From positions 1-25,580 of the forward strand of contig UQTR01000022.1 in NCBI GenBank assembly GCA_900544065.1: 25,580 bases of DNA, written 5' to 3'. Shown piece by piece: positions 8,181 through 15,432 of this stretch. The notes beneath the pieces were generated by a model, which ran no database searches, was not told the origin of the DNA, and was given only the letters and a program-made list of their open reading frames with translations. A program made the translations under genes and the position numbers. Numbering within the stretch: the first letter of the stretch is position 1; each line of letters begins with the position of its first letter. Source of the DNA: an uncultured Collinsella sp. Its GTDB lineage: Bacteria; Actinomycetota; Coriobacteriia; Coriobacteriales; Coriobacteriaceae.

Positions 8181-8263
8181 TAGTCATTGGGGACGTTCTT
8201 GAATGACTAGTCATTGGGGACGTTCTTGAATGACTGGTCGTTCAAGAACGTCCCCAACGACTA
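8181..8263. repeat. Three-unit palindromic repeat (two direct 27-bp copies plus one inverted copy)
   Basis: Bases 8181-8207 and 8208-8234 are identical 27-bp units that begin TAGTCATTGGGGAC. After a TG spacer, 8237-8263 is the same unit inverted, with two changes. Each unit carries an internal inverted repeat: GTCATT...AATGAC in copies 1 and 2, GTCGTT...AACGAC in copy 3. The two changes in copy 3 are exactly the two partners of one base pair, so pairing is kept. The junction of copies 1 and 2 (8202-8215, AATGACTAGTCATT) is a perfect palindrome. The layout is REP/BIME-like; no transposase gene is in the window. Confidence 0.9.
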
Positions 8264-8290
8264 GGCGGAGAAAAATTCTTAAAAAAGTTC

Positions 8291-8318
8291 TTGCCCTCGG
8301 CCCAATCGTCCGTATAAT
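8291..8318 (+). promoter_or_regulatory. Sigma70-type promoter of tRNA-Asn
   Basis: A -35 box TTGCCC (8291-8296) and a consensus -10 box TATAAT (8313-8318) are separated by 16 bp. They lie 30 nt upstream of the mature tRNA 5' end, the expected distance for a short tRNA leader. Confidence 0.75.
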
Positions 8319-8348
8319 AAACTTCGTTGCTTGAGAGCACGCACCTAT

Positions 8349-8423
8349 TCCTCGGTAGCTCAATGGTAGAGCACGCGGCTGTTAACCGCGCTGTTGTAGG
8401 TTCGAGTCCTACCCGGGGAGCCA
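8349..8423 (+). tRNA. tRNA-Asn (anticodon GUU)
   Basis: The 75-nt sequence folds as a cloverleaf. The 7-bp acceptor stem pairs TCCTCGG (8349-8355) with CCGGGGA (one G-T pair), followed by discriminator G and an encoded CCA at 8421-8423. The 5-bp anticodon stem is CGCGG/CCGCG around loop CTGTTAA, with anticodon GTT at 8381-8383. The T arm contains the standard GTTCGAGTC. The gene is single, with its own promoter and terminator. Confidence 0.98.
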
Positions 8424-8429
8424 GGTTTT

Positions 8430-8459
8430 AAAACCCGTCGCTTATGCGGCGGGTTTTTT
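8430..8459 (+). terminator. Rho-independent terminator of tRNA-Asn
   Basis: A 12-bp stem pairs 8430-8441 with 8446-8457 (one T-G pair) around the tetraloop TTAT, ending in a T6 run at 8454-8459. It begins 6 nt after the CCA end, a textbook intrinsic terminator. Confidence 0.95.
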
Positions 8460-8617
8460 CATGCCGCGATCGCCGGTGGCGAACGTTACCGTATCAACAT
8501 TTCGTGTCGAGGATGTAATCGCGAACCCCGTGGCCTTAACATGGCGCGGTCGTTGTAAAATGTTGGAATGATTGCTCCCACGGCATGGTGCCGCGAGCAC
8601 CAGAAAAGGAGATTCTT
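8460..8617 (+). promoter_or_regulatory. Leader region of the asp23-fakA-recG operon
   Basis: No gene is supported in this 158-nt stretch. A possible -10 box TAAAAT lies at 8556-8561 without a clear -35. A leader hairpin can form from 8574-8598: CGGCA (8581-8585) pairs with TGCCG (8589-8593), extended by GCTC/GAGC across a small internal loop. It ends just before the Shine-Dalgarno AAAAGGAGA at 8604-8612. The promoter position is an inference. Confidence 0.35.
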
Positions 8618-8974
8618 GTGTCTGAGACCATTAACGGCAGCCTGAGCGTCTCGAACGACGTTATTGCCGATATTGCCGGTTATGCCGCGATGACGTGCTA
8701 CGGCGTCGTCGGTATGGCCGAACAGCTGCAGGGCGCCGAGAGCGTGCGCCTGCTTGCCGGCCAGCGCCTCCGCAAGGGCGTGCTTGTTTCCGCCGACGAG
8801 AACGGCCTTACGGTCGACCTTCACGTCGTGCTCGAGAACGGCGTCAACATGAAGTCCGTCTGCCACAATCTTTCGAGCTCCGTCGCCTTCACCCTGCAGG
8901 AGATCGCCCAAATCGATCCCGCCAGCCTTAAGATCGGCATTCACATCGACGCGCTCAAGAGCCGTCTGAACTAG
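8618..8974 (+). CDS. Asp23/Gls24 family protein (YloU-like)
   Basis: This is a 118-residue Asp23/Gls24-type envelope stress protein, a family of small cytoplasmic or membrane-associated proteins of unclear biochemistry. I chose GTG 8618 as start because AAAAGGAGA (8604-8612) sits at ideal spacing; an in-frame ATG at 8585 would lie upstream of that site and add residues unlike the family. The product shows the typical succession VSNDVIADIAGYAAMTCYGVVGM, then VSADENGLTVDLHVVLENGVNM and VAFTLQEIAQID. It precedes fakA by 27 nt. The YloU-YloV pair is a conserved arrangement in Gram-positive bacteria and points to a link with fatty-acid kinase or envelope lipid metabolism. Confidence 0.9.
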   Translation: MSETINGSLSVSNDVIADIAGYAAMTCYGVVGMAEQLQGAESVRLLAGQRLRKGVLVSADENGLTVDLHVVLENGVNMKSVCHNLSSSVAFTLQEIAQIDPASLKIGIHIDALKSRLN

Positions 8975-9001
8975 TATCCGAATACGGAGATTTCACCACT
9001 C

Positions 9002-10663
9002 ATGATTGCAAAGACCATTCGCACCTGTTTTCCGATCGCTGCGGCTGCCGTTTCCGAAAAGGCCGAGGAGATCAACAAGCTCAACGTCTTCCCCGTACCC
9101 GACGGTGACACCGGCACCAACATGTCGCTCACGCTCGCCTCGGTGACCAAGGAGCTTTCCGCCCTTCCCGCCGATGCCGACATGGAGGCCATTGCCGGCG
9201 CCATCACCCACGGCTCCCTGATGGGCGCCCGCGGCAACTCCGGCGTCATCACCTCGCAGATCCTGCGCGGCGTGGCCGAGGGCCTTGTCTCTGCCGATGA
9301 GCCTATTACGTCCGCCAATATCGCCTTCGCCTTCCGTCGCGCCGTCAAGGTTGCCTTCCAGGCTGTTCGTAAGCCCATCGAGGGCACGATCCTCACGGTC
9401 CTGCGTGATGTTTCGACGAAGGCAGACGAGTGCGAGAAGAAGAAGTTCTCTGCCGAGGATGCGCTCGATGCCATCGTCGTCGAGGCCTACCAGTCCGTCG
9501 CCCGCACGCCCGACCTGCTGCCCGTCCTCAAGGAGAACGGCGTGGTCGACTCCGGCGCCTTTGGCTTTGCCATCTTCCTTGAGAACTTTGTTGCCGCCGC
9601 CCTTGGCCGCAGCACCGTGGTCGAGGATTTCTCCGCTACGTTTGATTCCGCCGGCTCTGCACGCGACGCGGCTCTCGATCGCGTTGAGATCGAGGCCAAC
9701 GACGACTGGGAGGGCTCGGAGTTCCGCTACTGCAACGAGTTCCTCTTTAAGGCCGACGCCCCCTTTGACGAGGACGAGTGCCTGAAGTTCCTGGGCTCCA
9801 TGGGCGACTGCGAGCTGCTCGTTGGTGCCTATCCCGACTACAAGATCCACGTGCACTCCAACACCCCCAACCTGGTGCTCGAGCACATGCTTCAGCTTGG
9901 TCAGATCTACGAGGTCTTTATCCATAACATGGAGATGGAGGCCCACGACCGCACCGCTAAGATCCATGAGGATCAGGAGAAGTCTGCCGAGCCCGCGAAG
10001 GCTCTGGGCTTTGTCGCCGTTGCGGCTGGCTCTGGTGAGGCTGACATCCTCAGGTCCCTCGGCGTCGATGTGATCGTGTCGGGTGGCCAGACCATGAACC
10101 CCTCGACCGCCGACTTGCTGGGCGCCGTCGACCAGGTCAACGCGACCTCGGTCATCATCCTGCCCAACAACGGCAACATCCGCATGGCTGCCGAGGCCGC
10201 TGCCTCTGCCTGCACCGACAAGAAGGTTGCCGTCGTTCCCACCAAGACCGTCCCGCAGGCCTTCTCCGCGCTGTTCGCGGTCCTGCCCGATTCCGAGCTC
10301 GAGGATGCTGTTGCCGCTATGGTCGATGCCATCAGCGAGGTCCGCGATGGCGAGGTCACCCGTGCCGTGCGCGATTCCAGCGCCTCCGACGGCTCTCCGA
10401 TTCACTCCGGTGACGTCATGGGTATCATCGCCGGCTCCATCGATGTGGTCGGCTCCGACGTGAAGCAGGTCACGCTCGACTGTATCAACCGCATGCAGGA
10501 GGAAGAGGAGGGCGACGCGCTGACGATTCTGGCTGGCGAGGATCTGTCCGATGAGGCCTTCCAGGAGATCGTCGATGCCATCGAGGAGGCTCAGCCCGAC
10601 CTGGAGATCGACGCCCATCGTGGCGAGCAGCCGCTCTATCCCGTGATCTTCTCGATCGAGTAG
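9002..10663 (+). CDS. fakA: DAK2-domain fatty-acid kinase subunit FakA (YloV-like)
   Basis: FakA-type proteins phosphorylate fatty acids held by a FakB protein, feeding exogenous or recycled acyl chains to phospholipid synthesis. The 553-residue product has the expected length. The N-terminal DAK2 kinase domain shows the Mg-ATP motif VFPVPDGDTGTNM (about residues 30-42) and LMGARGNSGVI. A middle domain contains FRYCNEFLF and YKIHVHSNTPN, and the C-terminal EDD-like region ends in QPLYPVIFSIE. No fakB is in the window. Placement between an Asp23-family gene and recG matches firmicute genomes. The ATG is preceded by GGAGA at 8986-8990, at rather long spacing. Older annotations call this family dihydroxyacetone kinase-like. 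Confidence 0.88.
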   Translation: MIAKTIRTCFPIAAAAVSEKAEEINKLNVFPVPDGDTGTNMSLTLASVTKELSALPADADMEAIAGAITHGSLMGARGNSGVITSQILRGVAEGLVSADEPITSANIAFAFRRAVKVAFQAVRKPIEGTILTVLRDVSTKADECEKKKFSAEDALDAIVVEAYQSVARTPDLLPVLKENGVVDSGAFGFAIFLENFVAAALGRSTVVEDFSATFDSAGSARDAALDRVEIEANDDWEGSEFRYCNEFLFKADAPFDEDECLKFLGSMGDCELLVGAYPDYKIHVHSNTPNLVLEHMLQLGQIYEVFIHNMEMEAHDRTAKIHEDQEKSAEPAKALGFVAVAAGSGEADILRSLGVDVIVSGGQTMNPSTADLLGAVDQVNATSVIILPNNGNIRMAAEAAASACTDKKVAVVPTKTVPQAFSALFAVLPDSELEDAVAAMVDAISEVRDGEVTRAVRDSSASDGSPIHSGDVMGIIAGSIDVVGSDVKQVTLDCINRMQEEEEGDALTILAGEDLSDEAFQEIVDAIEEAQPDLEIDAHRGEQPLYPVIFSIE

Positions 10664-10672
10664 GCTCTGCCC

Positions 10673-12850
10673 ATGTCCGAGCTGTGCTCCGTGCCGCGCG
10701 TCTCGGAGCGCTTTGCCCAGAGCAATGCGCTCGACGAGGATATCGCGCGACTCAAATATGTTTCGGGTAAACGTGAGGAGGCCCTTCGCCGTCTGGGAAT
10801 TCGGACGGTGGGGGACCTCCTTCTCCATATCCCTCATCGCTATCTCGACTTTACGCGCTCGTGGTCCATCGAGATGGCGCCCATCGGTACCGTGTGCACC
10901 ATCATCGCCACCGTCGATCGTATTGTCCAAAAGCAGCCCCGTCCGCGTATGCAGGTGACCGAGGTCTCGCTCGTGGACGAGACGGGCGTGCTGCAAGTCG
11001 CCTTTTTCCGTCAGCCTTGGATTGCCCAACAGCTTAAGCAGGGCGACCGCCTGGCCGTGATGGGCAAGGTCGAGTTTGCCTACGGCTTTAAGCAGATGGC
11101 CTCGCCCCACTTTGAAAAGCTCGAGGACGGGCGCGCCGCGGGTACCATTTTGCCGGTCCACTACGTAAGTGACGGCGTGAGCCAGGCATGGATGCGCCGT
11201 ATCGTGAGCGGTGCGCTCGAAGTGGCTGCCAATCCGTTCGATCCCATTCCCGCGCCGCTGCGCGCAAAGCGGAAGCTCATGAGCAATGCTCGTGCGCTGC
11301 GCTCGATCCACTTTCCCTCGAGCATGGCCGAGCGCGACATCGCGCGCCGGCGTCTTGCCTACGAGGAGTGTCTCTACTTGCAGCTCGCGCTGCGTCTGCG
11401 CAACGATGGCGGTATGGTCGACGTGGTGCCTTATGCGCATGCCGCGGGCGAGCATTTGACTGCGCTTAAACAGGCCCTGCCGTTTTCGCTGAGCGATGAG
11501 CAGGAGGCTGCATTTCAAGACATCCTGCATGACATGTGCGATGGCGGTCGCGTGATGAACCGTCTGCTGCTGGGCGACGTCGGTACCGGTAAGACCGCCG
11601 TTGCCGCCTGCGCGTTGGCGGTTGCGGCCGATAACGGCACTCAGGCCTGCGTTATGGCGCCCACGGGCGTGCTGGCGCGTCAATATGCCGATAAGACCGG
11701 CCCCTTGCTCTCGCAGGCTGGTATGACCTGGGCGCTCCTGACGGGCGCCACGCCGGCGGCCGAGCGTGAGCAGATTCATGCTCGCCTCCAGTCTGGCGAG
11801 CTCGACGTGCTCTTTGGTACCCATGCGGTGCTATCGGAGAACGTCACGTTCAAGCATTTGTCGCTTGTGGTGATCGACGAGCAGCACCGCTTTGGCGTGG
11901 GCCAGCGTAACGCCCTGCGCGCAAAAGGCCCGGGTGCCGACTTGCTGGTCATGACTGCCACGCCGATTCCGCGCACGCTGGCGCTTTCGGTGTACGGCGA
12001 CCTGGATACGAGCATCATCCGCCATCGTCCCGTTCCGGGTGCCGGCGTGACGACGCACGTCCTCACCGAGTCGAGTCGCGACCTGGCCTATGGTGCCATT
12101 CGCGAGGCGCACGAAAAGGGGCAGCAAGCCTATGTTATCTGTCCGCTCGTGGAGCCGAGCGATTCGGCCGATGAACTCGAAGACGTACCCGGCATCGCTC
12201 GCGACGACGAAGGCCGCGTGACCGTGCCCGTGCCGCTGCATGACACGGCGACCGAGCTCGATCGCCTTCGTCTGGCATTACCGGGGCTTGCCATCGATCG
12301 TCTTCATGGCCGCATGCCGGCGGGGGAGAAGGACCGGGTCATCGATGCCTTCAAGCGCGGCGAGATCGACGTGCTCGTATCGACCACGGTGGTCGAGGTG
12401 GGCGTCGACGTGCCCAACGCCACCGTCATGGTCATCGAGAACGGTGAGCGCTTTGGCTTGGCGGCCCTGCATCAGCTGCGCGGGCGCGTAGGTCGCGGCA
12501 GCGTGTCGGGAACGTGCCTGGTCATGACGCATTCCAAGGGCAACGGCGGCGCGTCGGCGGCACAAGACCGCCTCCAGTCGCTCGAGAAGACCTCGGACGG
12601 CTTTACGCTCGCCCAGATGGACCTGCGTCTGCGCCACGAGGGCGAAATCCTGGGTTACCGCCAGCATGGCGGCGTGACCTTGCGCTTTGTTGACCTCGAT
12701 GCCGACGAGGAATTGATCGAGTGGGCCCATTTGGACGCGGTCGAGCTCTTGCGGTATGCTTGCAACCTTGACTCCGTGGCGACGCGTCCCTTGCGCGATG
12801 CAGTCGCCATGCGGTATCGACACATCTTTAAGGAGGTCAGCGGAGGATGA
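10673..12850 (+). CDS. recG: ATP-dependent DNA helicase RecG
   Basis: RecG is a branch-migrating helicase that reverses stalled replication forks. The 725-residue protein has an N-terminal wedge domain (LGIRTVGDLLLHIPHRYLD, then the OB-fold). Two helicase lobes follow: Walker A GDVGTGKT at residues 301-308, DEQH at 402-405, TATPIPRTLAL, and the C-lobe motifs STTVVEVGVDVPNA and HQLRGRVGRG. It starts 9 nt after the fakA stop, with a weak ribosome-binding site, so coupling is likely. Its stop overlaps the rsmD start (ATGA). Length and motif set are complete. Confidence 0.97.
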   Translation: MSELCSVPRVSERFAQSNALDEDIARLKYVSGKREEALRRLGIRTVGDLLLHIPHRYLDFTRSWSIEMAPIGTVCTIIATVDRIVQKQPRPRMQVTEVSLVDETGVLQVAFFRQPWIAQQLKQGDRLAVMGKVEFAYGFKQMASPHFEKLEDGRAAGTILPVHYVSDGVSQAWMRRIVSGALEVAANPFDPIPAPLRAKRKLMSNARALRSIHFPSSMAERDIARRRLAYEECLYLQLALRLRNDGGMVDVVPYAHAAGEHLTALKQALPFSLSDEQEAAFQDILHDMCDGGRVMNRLLLGDVGTGKTAVAACALAVAADNGTQACVMAPTGVLARQYADKTGPLLSQAGMTWALLTGATPAAEREQIHARLQSGELDVLFGTHAVLSENVTFKHLSLVVIDEQHRFGVGQRNALRAKGPGADLLVMTATPIPRTLALSVYGDLDTSIIRHRPVPGAGVTTHVLTESSRDLAYGAIREAHEKGQQAYVICPLVEPSDSADELEDVPGIARDDEGRVTVPVPLHDTATELDRLRLALPGLAIDRLHGRMPAGEKDRVIDAFKRGEIDVLVSTTVVEVGVDVPNATVMVIENGERFGLAALHQLRGRVGRGSVSGTCLVMTHSKGNGGASAAQDRLQSLEKTSDGFTLAQMDLRLRHEGEILGYRQHGGVTLRFVDLDADEELIEWAHLDAVELLRYACNLDSVATRPLRDAVAMRYRHIFKEVSGG

Positions 12851-13491
12851 GAATCATCGGCGGCGAATGGCGCGGTCGTAAGATCGAGGAGCCCCGTGGT
12901 CGCGATGTCACCCGCCCCACGACCGATCGCGTGCGCGAGGCGTGCGCATCTATGGTCATGTCGGCATTCGACTTCGATCTGGACGAGGTCCGCGTGCTGG
13001 ACGCCTTTGGCGGCTCCGGCGCCTTGGGCATCGAGATGCTCTCGCGCGGTGCTCGCTCGCTCACCACGTTCGAGATCGATCGCAACGCTGCTCGTCTGAT
13101 TACCAAGAATATCGAGTCGCTGTGCCGTGACCGTGCGCGTTGGCGCGTGGTTACGGGTGACGTGCTGGCAAGCGCCTCGCGCGGCCGCGTGCCGGGCGGT
13201 CCCTTTGACCTGGTCCTGCTCGACCCGCCTTATGCTTTTGGCGCCGAGCCGGTCGAGGAGCTGCTACAGAACCTAGCTCAGCAAGGCTTGCTGGGGCAGG
13301 GCGCCTACGCGCTCTTTGAGCACGCCGCGGCCGATACGGGCGCTCACCCGACCGGTTTTGAGACCGTGCGCGAGAAGCGCTACGGCATAACTTCGGTTGA
13401 CTTGCTGCGCTGGTCGGCCACGAACGGGGCCGACAATGCCGACGACAGCGACAATGACGAGGATGCGCCTTTGGAGGACGCCCATGAATGA
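12847..13491 (+). CDS. rsmD: 16S rRNA (guanine966-N2)-methyltransferase RsmD
   Basis: RsmD methylates G966 of 16S rRNA using S-adenosylmethionine. The protein has the family N-terminus RIIGGEWRGRKI and RPTTDRVREA, the SAM-binding motif VLDAFGGSGALGIE, and the catalytic DPPY at residues 126-129. At 214 residues it is longer than usual because of an acidic Asn/Asp-rich tail (about residues 195-214). A full-consensus Shine-Dalgarno AAGGAGGT lies at 12830-12837, inside recG. The rsmD-coaD pair is widely conserved, and here the two genes overlap by 8 nt. Confidence 0.95.
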   Translation: MRIIGGEWRGRKIEEPRGRDVTRPTTDRVREACASMVMSAFDFDLDEVRVLDAFGGSGALGIEMLSRGARSLTTFEIDRNAARLITKNIESLCRDRARWRVVTGDVLASASRGRVPGGPFDLVLLDPPYAFGAEPVEELLQNLAQQGLLGQGAYALFEHAAADTGAHPTGFETVREKRYGITSVDLLRWSATNGADNADDSDNDEDAPLEDAHE

Positions 13492-13981
13492 CACCATCAA
13501 CCGCGTGATTGTCCCGGGCACCTTCGATCCCATCACGTTTGGCCATATCGACGTCATCCGCCGCGCCCGCCGCATTTTTCCCAGCGTGATCGTGGCCGTT
13601 GCCGAGTCGCAGGGCAAAAACGGCGTCGGCACCACGTTTAGGCTCGACGAGCGCGTGGCGCTGGCCCGTGAGGCGCTCGGCGATATTGACGGCGTCGAGG
13701 TGCTGCCCTTCACCGGCCTCTTGGTCGATTTTGCCCGCGAACAGGGAGCAGGAGCCGTGGTCAAGGGCCTGCGTGCCATGACCGACTTTGAGTACGAGCT
13801 GCAGCAGGCCGACCTCAACTACCGCCTGGATAACGAGCTGGAGTCCATCTTTGTTATGAGTGCGCCGCAGTACGGCTATATCTCGAGTTCGGTGGTTCGC
13901 CAGATTGCCTCGCTCGGTAGCGACGTCTCTAATTTTGTTCCGTCCAATGTGGTCAAGGCGCTCAAACATCGCTTTTCGTGA
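13484..13981 (+). CDS. coaD: Phosphopantetheine adenylyltransferase CoaD
   Basis: CoaD converts 4'-phosphopantetheine and ATP to dephospho-CoA, the penultimate step of CoA synthesis. The start at ATG 13484 is chosen because GGAGGA lies at 13473-13478 and the product then begins directly at the family's first strand (VIVPGTFDP). The 165-residue protein carries TFGH at residues 18-21 (nucleotidyltransferase H..GH-type site), VKGLRAMTDFEYE and the ISSSVVR motif at 133-139. It supplies CoA for the phosphopantetheine arm of the acyl carrier protein encoded further on. It is the last gene of its cluster. Confidence 0.97.
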   Translation: MNDTINRVIVPGTFDPITFGHIDVIRRARRIFPSVIVAVAESQGKNGVGTTFRLDERVALAREALGDIDGVEVLPFTGLLVDFAREQGAGAVVKGLRAMTDFEYELQQADLNYRLDNELESIFVMSAPQYGYISSSVVRQIASLGSDVSNFVPSNVVKALKHRFS

Positions 13982-13990
13982 CGTTTTTTA

Positions 13991-14014
13991 ATGCCTGGTG
14001 GCATGTGGTAAACT
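13991..14014 (+). promoter_or_regulatory. Candidate promoter with inverted repeat, upstream of the coiled-coil gene
   Basis: A perfect inverted repeat ATGCC-N4-GGCAT (13991-14004) is followed by an extended -10 TGG-TAAACT (14006-14014). A T6 run precedes it. Transcription would start near 14021 and read the DUF177-rpmF set. The layout resembles the rpoD promoter, with a palindrome just upstream of an extended -10. Confidence 0.45.
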
Positions 14015-14049
14015 AACACGATGATATGTTACCTATGAAAGGAGACCGG

Positions 14050-14547
14050 ATGCCGGGCGAGAATTTTCCTGGCGACAGGATCGTGAGTCTTGTCGACGAG
14101 CTCGAGGGGCTCATCGAAGAGGCTAAGACGCCGTTCGGCAAGAACGCCCAGATGAAGGTTATCGACGCCGACGTCTTCTTTAACATCCTCGACGAGATCC
14201 GCATGAGCTATCCCGAGGAGTGGCAGAAGTCCCGCCGTATCCTCAAGGAGCGCGAGGAGCTTATGGCTTCCGCCGCCGCTCAGGCCGATTCCATTATCGC
14301 CGATGCTCAGCAGCAAGCCCTCACCATCGCCGGTGAGCAGGAGATCGTCCGCTTGGCTCAGCAGCAGGCCGACGACATTCGCGACCGTGCCCAGCAGTAT
14401 GAGCGTGAGACGCGCTATGCCGCCGAGGATTACGCCGAGCAGGTCTTTACGCACCTCGAGGAGAACCTCAAGAGCCTGACTGGCACGGTTACCCGTTGCC
14501 GCCAGCAGCTCAACGAGGGTGCCGCCCAGCAGAACGGTCAGTGGTAA
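14050..14547 (+). CDS. Coiled-coil protein of unknown function (Rv2927c-like)
   Basis: The 165-residue product is largely helical. A conserved-looking N-terminal part (IVSLVDELEGLIEEAKTPFGKNAQMKVIDADVFF is one continuous segment near the start) is followed by a long Gln/Ala/Glu-rich coiled coil over about residues 65-150. There are no transmembrane segments and no catalytic motif. I chose ATG 14050 because AAAGGAG sits 5 nt upstream; ATGs at 14026 and 14035 lie before that site. The position next to a DUF177 gene recalls mycobacterial Rv2927c, which is described as DivIVA- or ATP-synthase-B-like from coiled-coil resemblance only. Its stop overlaps the next start (TAATG). Function is not known. 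Confidence 0.8.
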   Translation: MPGENFPGDRIVSLVDELEGLIEEAKTPFGKNAQMKVIDADVFFNILDEIRMSYPEEWQKSRRILKEREELMASAAAQADSIIADAQQQALTIAGEQEIVRLAQQQADDIRDRAQQYERETRYAAEDYAEQVFTHLEENLKSLTGTVTRCRQQLNEGAAQQNGQW

Positions 14548-15101
14548 TGGCTGAGTTCCCGAGCGTTACCGTCGATCTTTCCGAGCAGCTTGAGTTTCCA
14601 GGAGACTCGTATCCGCTGACCGGCAAGGTCGATGTTGCCACCTATACGGTGGGCGAGAAGGAGTACCAGCTGCAGGACGGCATCGACTACGACGTAGTCT
14701 TTACCAATGCCGGTACCGGTGTTCTGCTTACCGGCATGGTTCGTGCGCATGCCACCGGCGAGTGCGACCGTTGCCTGGAGCCCGCTTCGTTTGATATTGC
14801 CGGCGAGATCGAGGAGTTCTACCTCTTTAACGATCCCGAGGATCCCGAGGCCTATGAGGACGGCTATGAGCTGCTGGGCGAGGACCGCGTGGTCGATCTG
14901 GGTGAGCCCATCAACGACGCGGTCGTCATGGACACGCCGTTCGTTGTCCTGTGCAAGCCCGATTGTCGCGGCCTATGCCCCACTTGCGGCATCAATCTCA
15001 ACGTCGAGCAATGCGATTGCGCCGCTCAAGCAGAGGCCGAATGGGCCGCTGCCACGGAAAATCCATTTGCAGCATTGAAGAATCTCAAGCTTGACGAGTA
15101 A
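14547..15101 (+). CDS. DUF177 / YceD family protein
   Basis: YceD/DUF177 proteins are conserved next to rpmF and are linked to 23S rRNA accumulation and ribosome assembly. The 184-residue protein begins at ATG 14547, overlapping the previous stop by one base; an in-frame ATG at 14496 would lie inside the coiled-coil gene and is disfavoured. Family features are the central TGECDRCLEP and a C-terminal cysteine cluster CKPDCRGLCPTCG plus CDC, likely zinc-binding. An acidic stretch follows the central motif. The gene ends 64 nt before rpmF, the classical yceD-rpmF arrangement. Confidence 0.9.
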   Translation: MAEFPSVTVDLSEQLEFPGDSYPLTGKVDVATYTVGEKEYQLQDGIDYDVVFTNAGTGVLLTGMVRAHATGECDRCLEPASFDIAGEIEEFYLFNDPEDPEAYEDGYELLGEDRVVDLGEPINDAVVMDTPFVVLCKPDCRGLCPTCGINLNVEQCDCAAQAEAEWAAATENPFAALKNLKLDE

Positions 15102-15106
15102 AACTG

Positions 15107-15115
15107 TGGTAGTAT
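15107..15115 (+). promoter_or_regulatory. Candidate extended -10 promoter for rpmF
   Basis: TGG-TAGTAT in the DUF177-rpmF gap matches the extended -10 form seen before rpoD and the coiled-coil gene. A TTGACG at 15091-15096 is too close (13 bp) to serve as a normal -35. A Shine-Dalgarno AAGGAAGG lies at 15153-15160. Confidence 0.35.
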
Positions 15116-15165
15116 CGCTACTTGCGCGTAATCGCCACACTGGATAGTTCATAAGGAAGGTCACT

Positions 15166-15345
15166 ATGCCCGTACCTAAACAAAAGCAGGGTCGTATCCG
15201 CACTCACACCCGCCGTTCCGCCAACATGAAAATCTCGGCTGCGGCTCAGTCCACGTGCCCCCGTTGCGGCGCTGTCAAGCTCCCGCACCACGTGTGCCCC
15301 AGCTGCGGTTTCTACAAGGACCGCGAGGTTATCGTTACCGAGTAA
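15166..15345 (+). CDS. rpmF: 50S ribosomal protein L32
   Basis: This short 59-residue gene encodes L32, located near the peptidyl-transferase region of the large subunit. It starts MPVPKQKQGRIRTHTRRS, the canonical basic N-terminus, and has a zinc ribbon formed by CPRCG and CPSCG 13 residues apart, so it is the Zn-binding (C+) form. The ATG at 15166 follows AAGGAAGG with good spacing. Linkage to DUF177 upstream and plsX downstream is as in many bacteria. Confidence 0.97.
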   Translation: MPVPKQKQGRIRTHTRRSANMKISAAAQSTCPRCGAVKLPHHVCPSCGFYKDREVIVTE

Positions 15346-15385
15346 CTGTATACTCTGGATGCGATGCCGTTCCAACTGGAACCAC

Positions 15386-15415
15386 AATGGCCGGCTCAAT
15401 GAGTCGGCCATTTTT
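15386..15415 (+). terminator. Terminator or attenuator between rpmF and plsX
   Basis: A 12-bp stem pairs 15386-15397 with 15401-15412 (one G-T pair) around loop AAT, with a T5 run at 15411-15415. It would end the rpmF transcript. Only 17 nt remain before plsX, too few for a separate promoter, so plsX must be read through this hairpin. A possible -10 TATACT lies upstream at 15349-15354, and a smaller hairpin GTTCC-AACT-GGAAC at 15369-15382. Confidence 0.8.
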
Positions 15416-15432
15416 GTATAAGGAGCATGTAT

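Noticed and set aside
8181..8263. CRISPR array from the 27-bp tandem repeats
   Set aside because: The units abut without spacers, one is inverted, and no cas genes are present.
8461..8571. 36-codon small open frame (MPRSPVANVTV...) after the tRNA terminator
   Set aside because: It starts at the end of a terminator T run, has no ribosome-binding site, and shows no recognisable sequence.
8993..11824. 943-codon open frame on the minus strand opposite fakA and recG
   Set aside because: It is the shadow of GC-rich codon usage on the other strand; its composition is repetitive, with no domain, and both plus-strand genes are complete and recognisable.
13970..13992. Terminator at the T6 run after coaD
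   Set aside because: No stable GC-rich hairpin precedes the T run; the inverted repeat lies after it.
14026..14049. Earlier ATGs (14026, 14035) for the coiled-coil gene
   Set aside because: The AAAGGAG site lies after them and is well spaced for ATG 14050.
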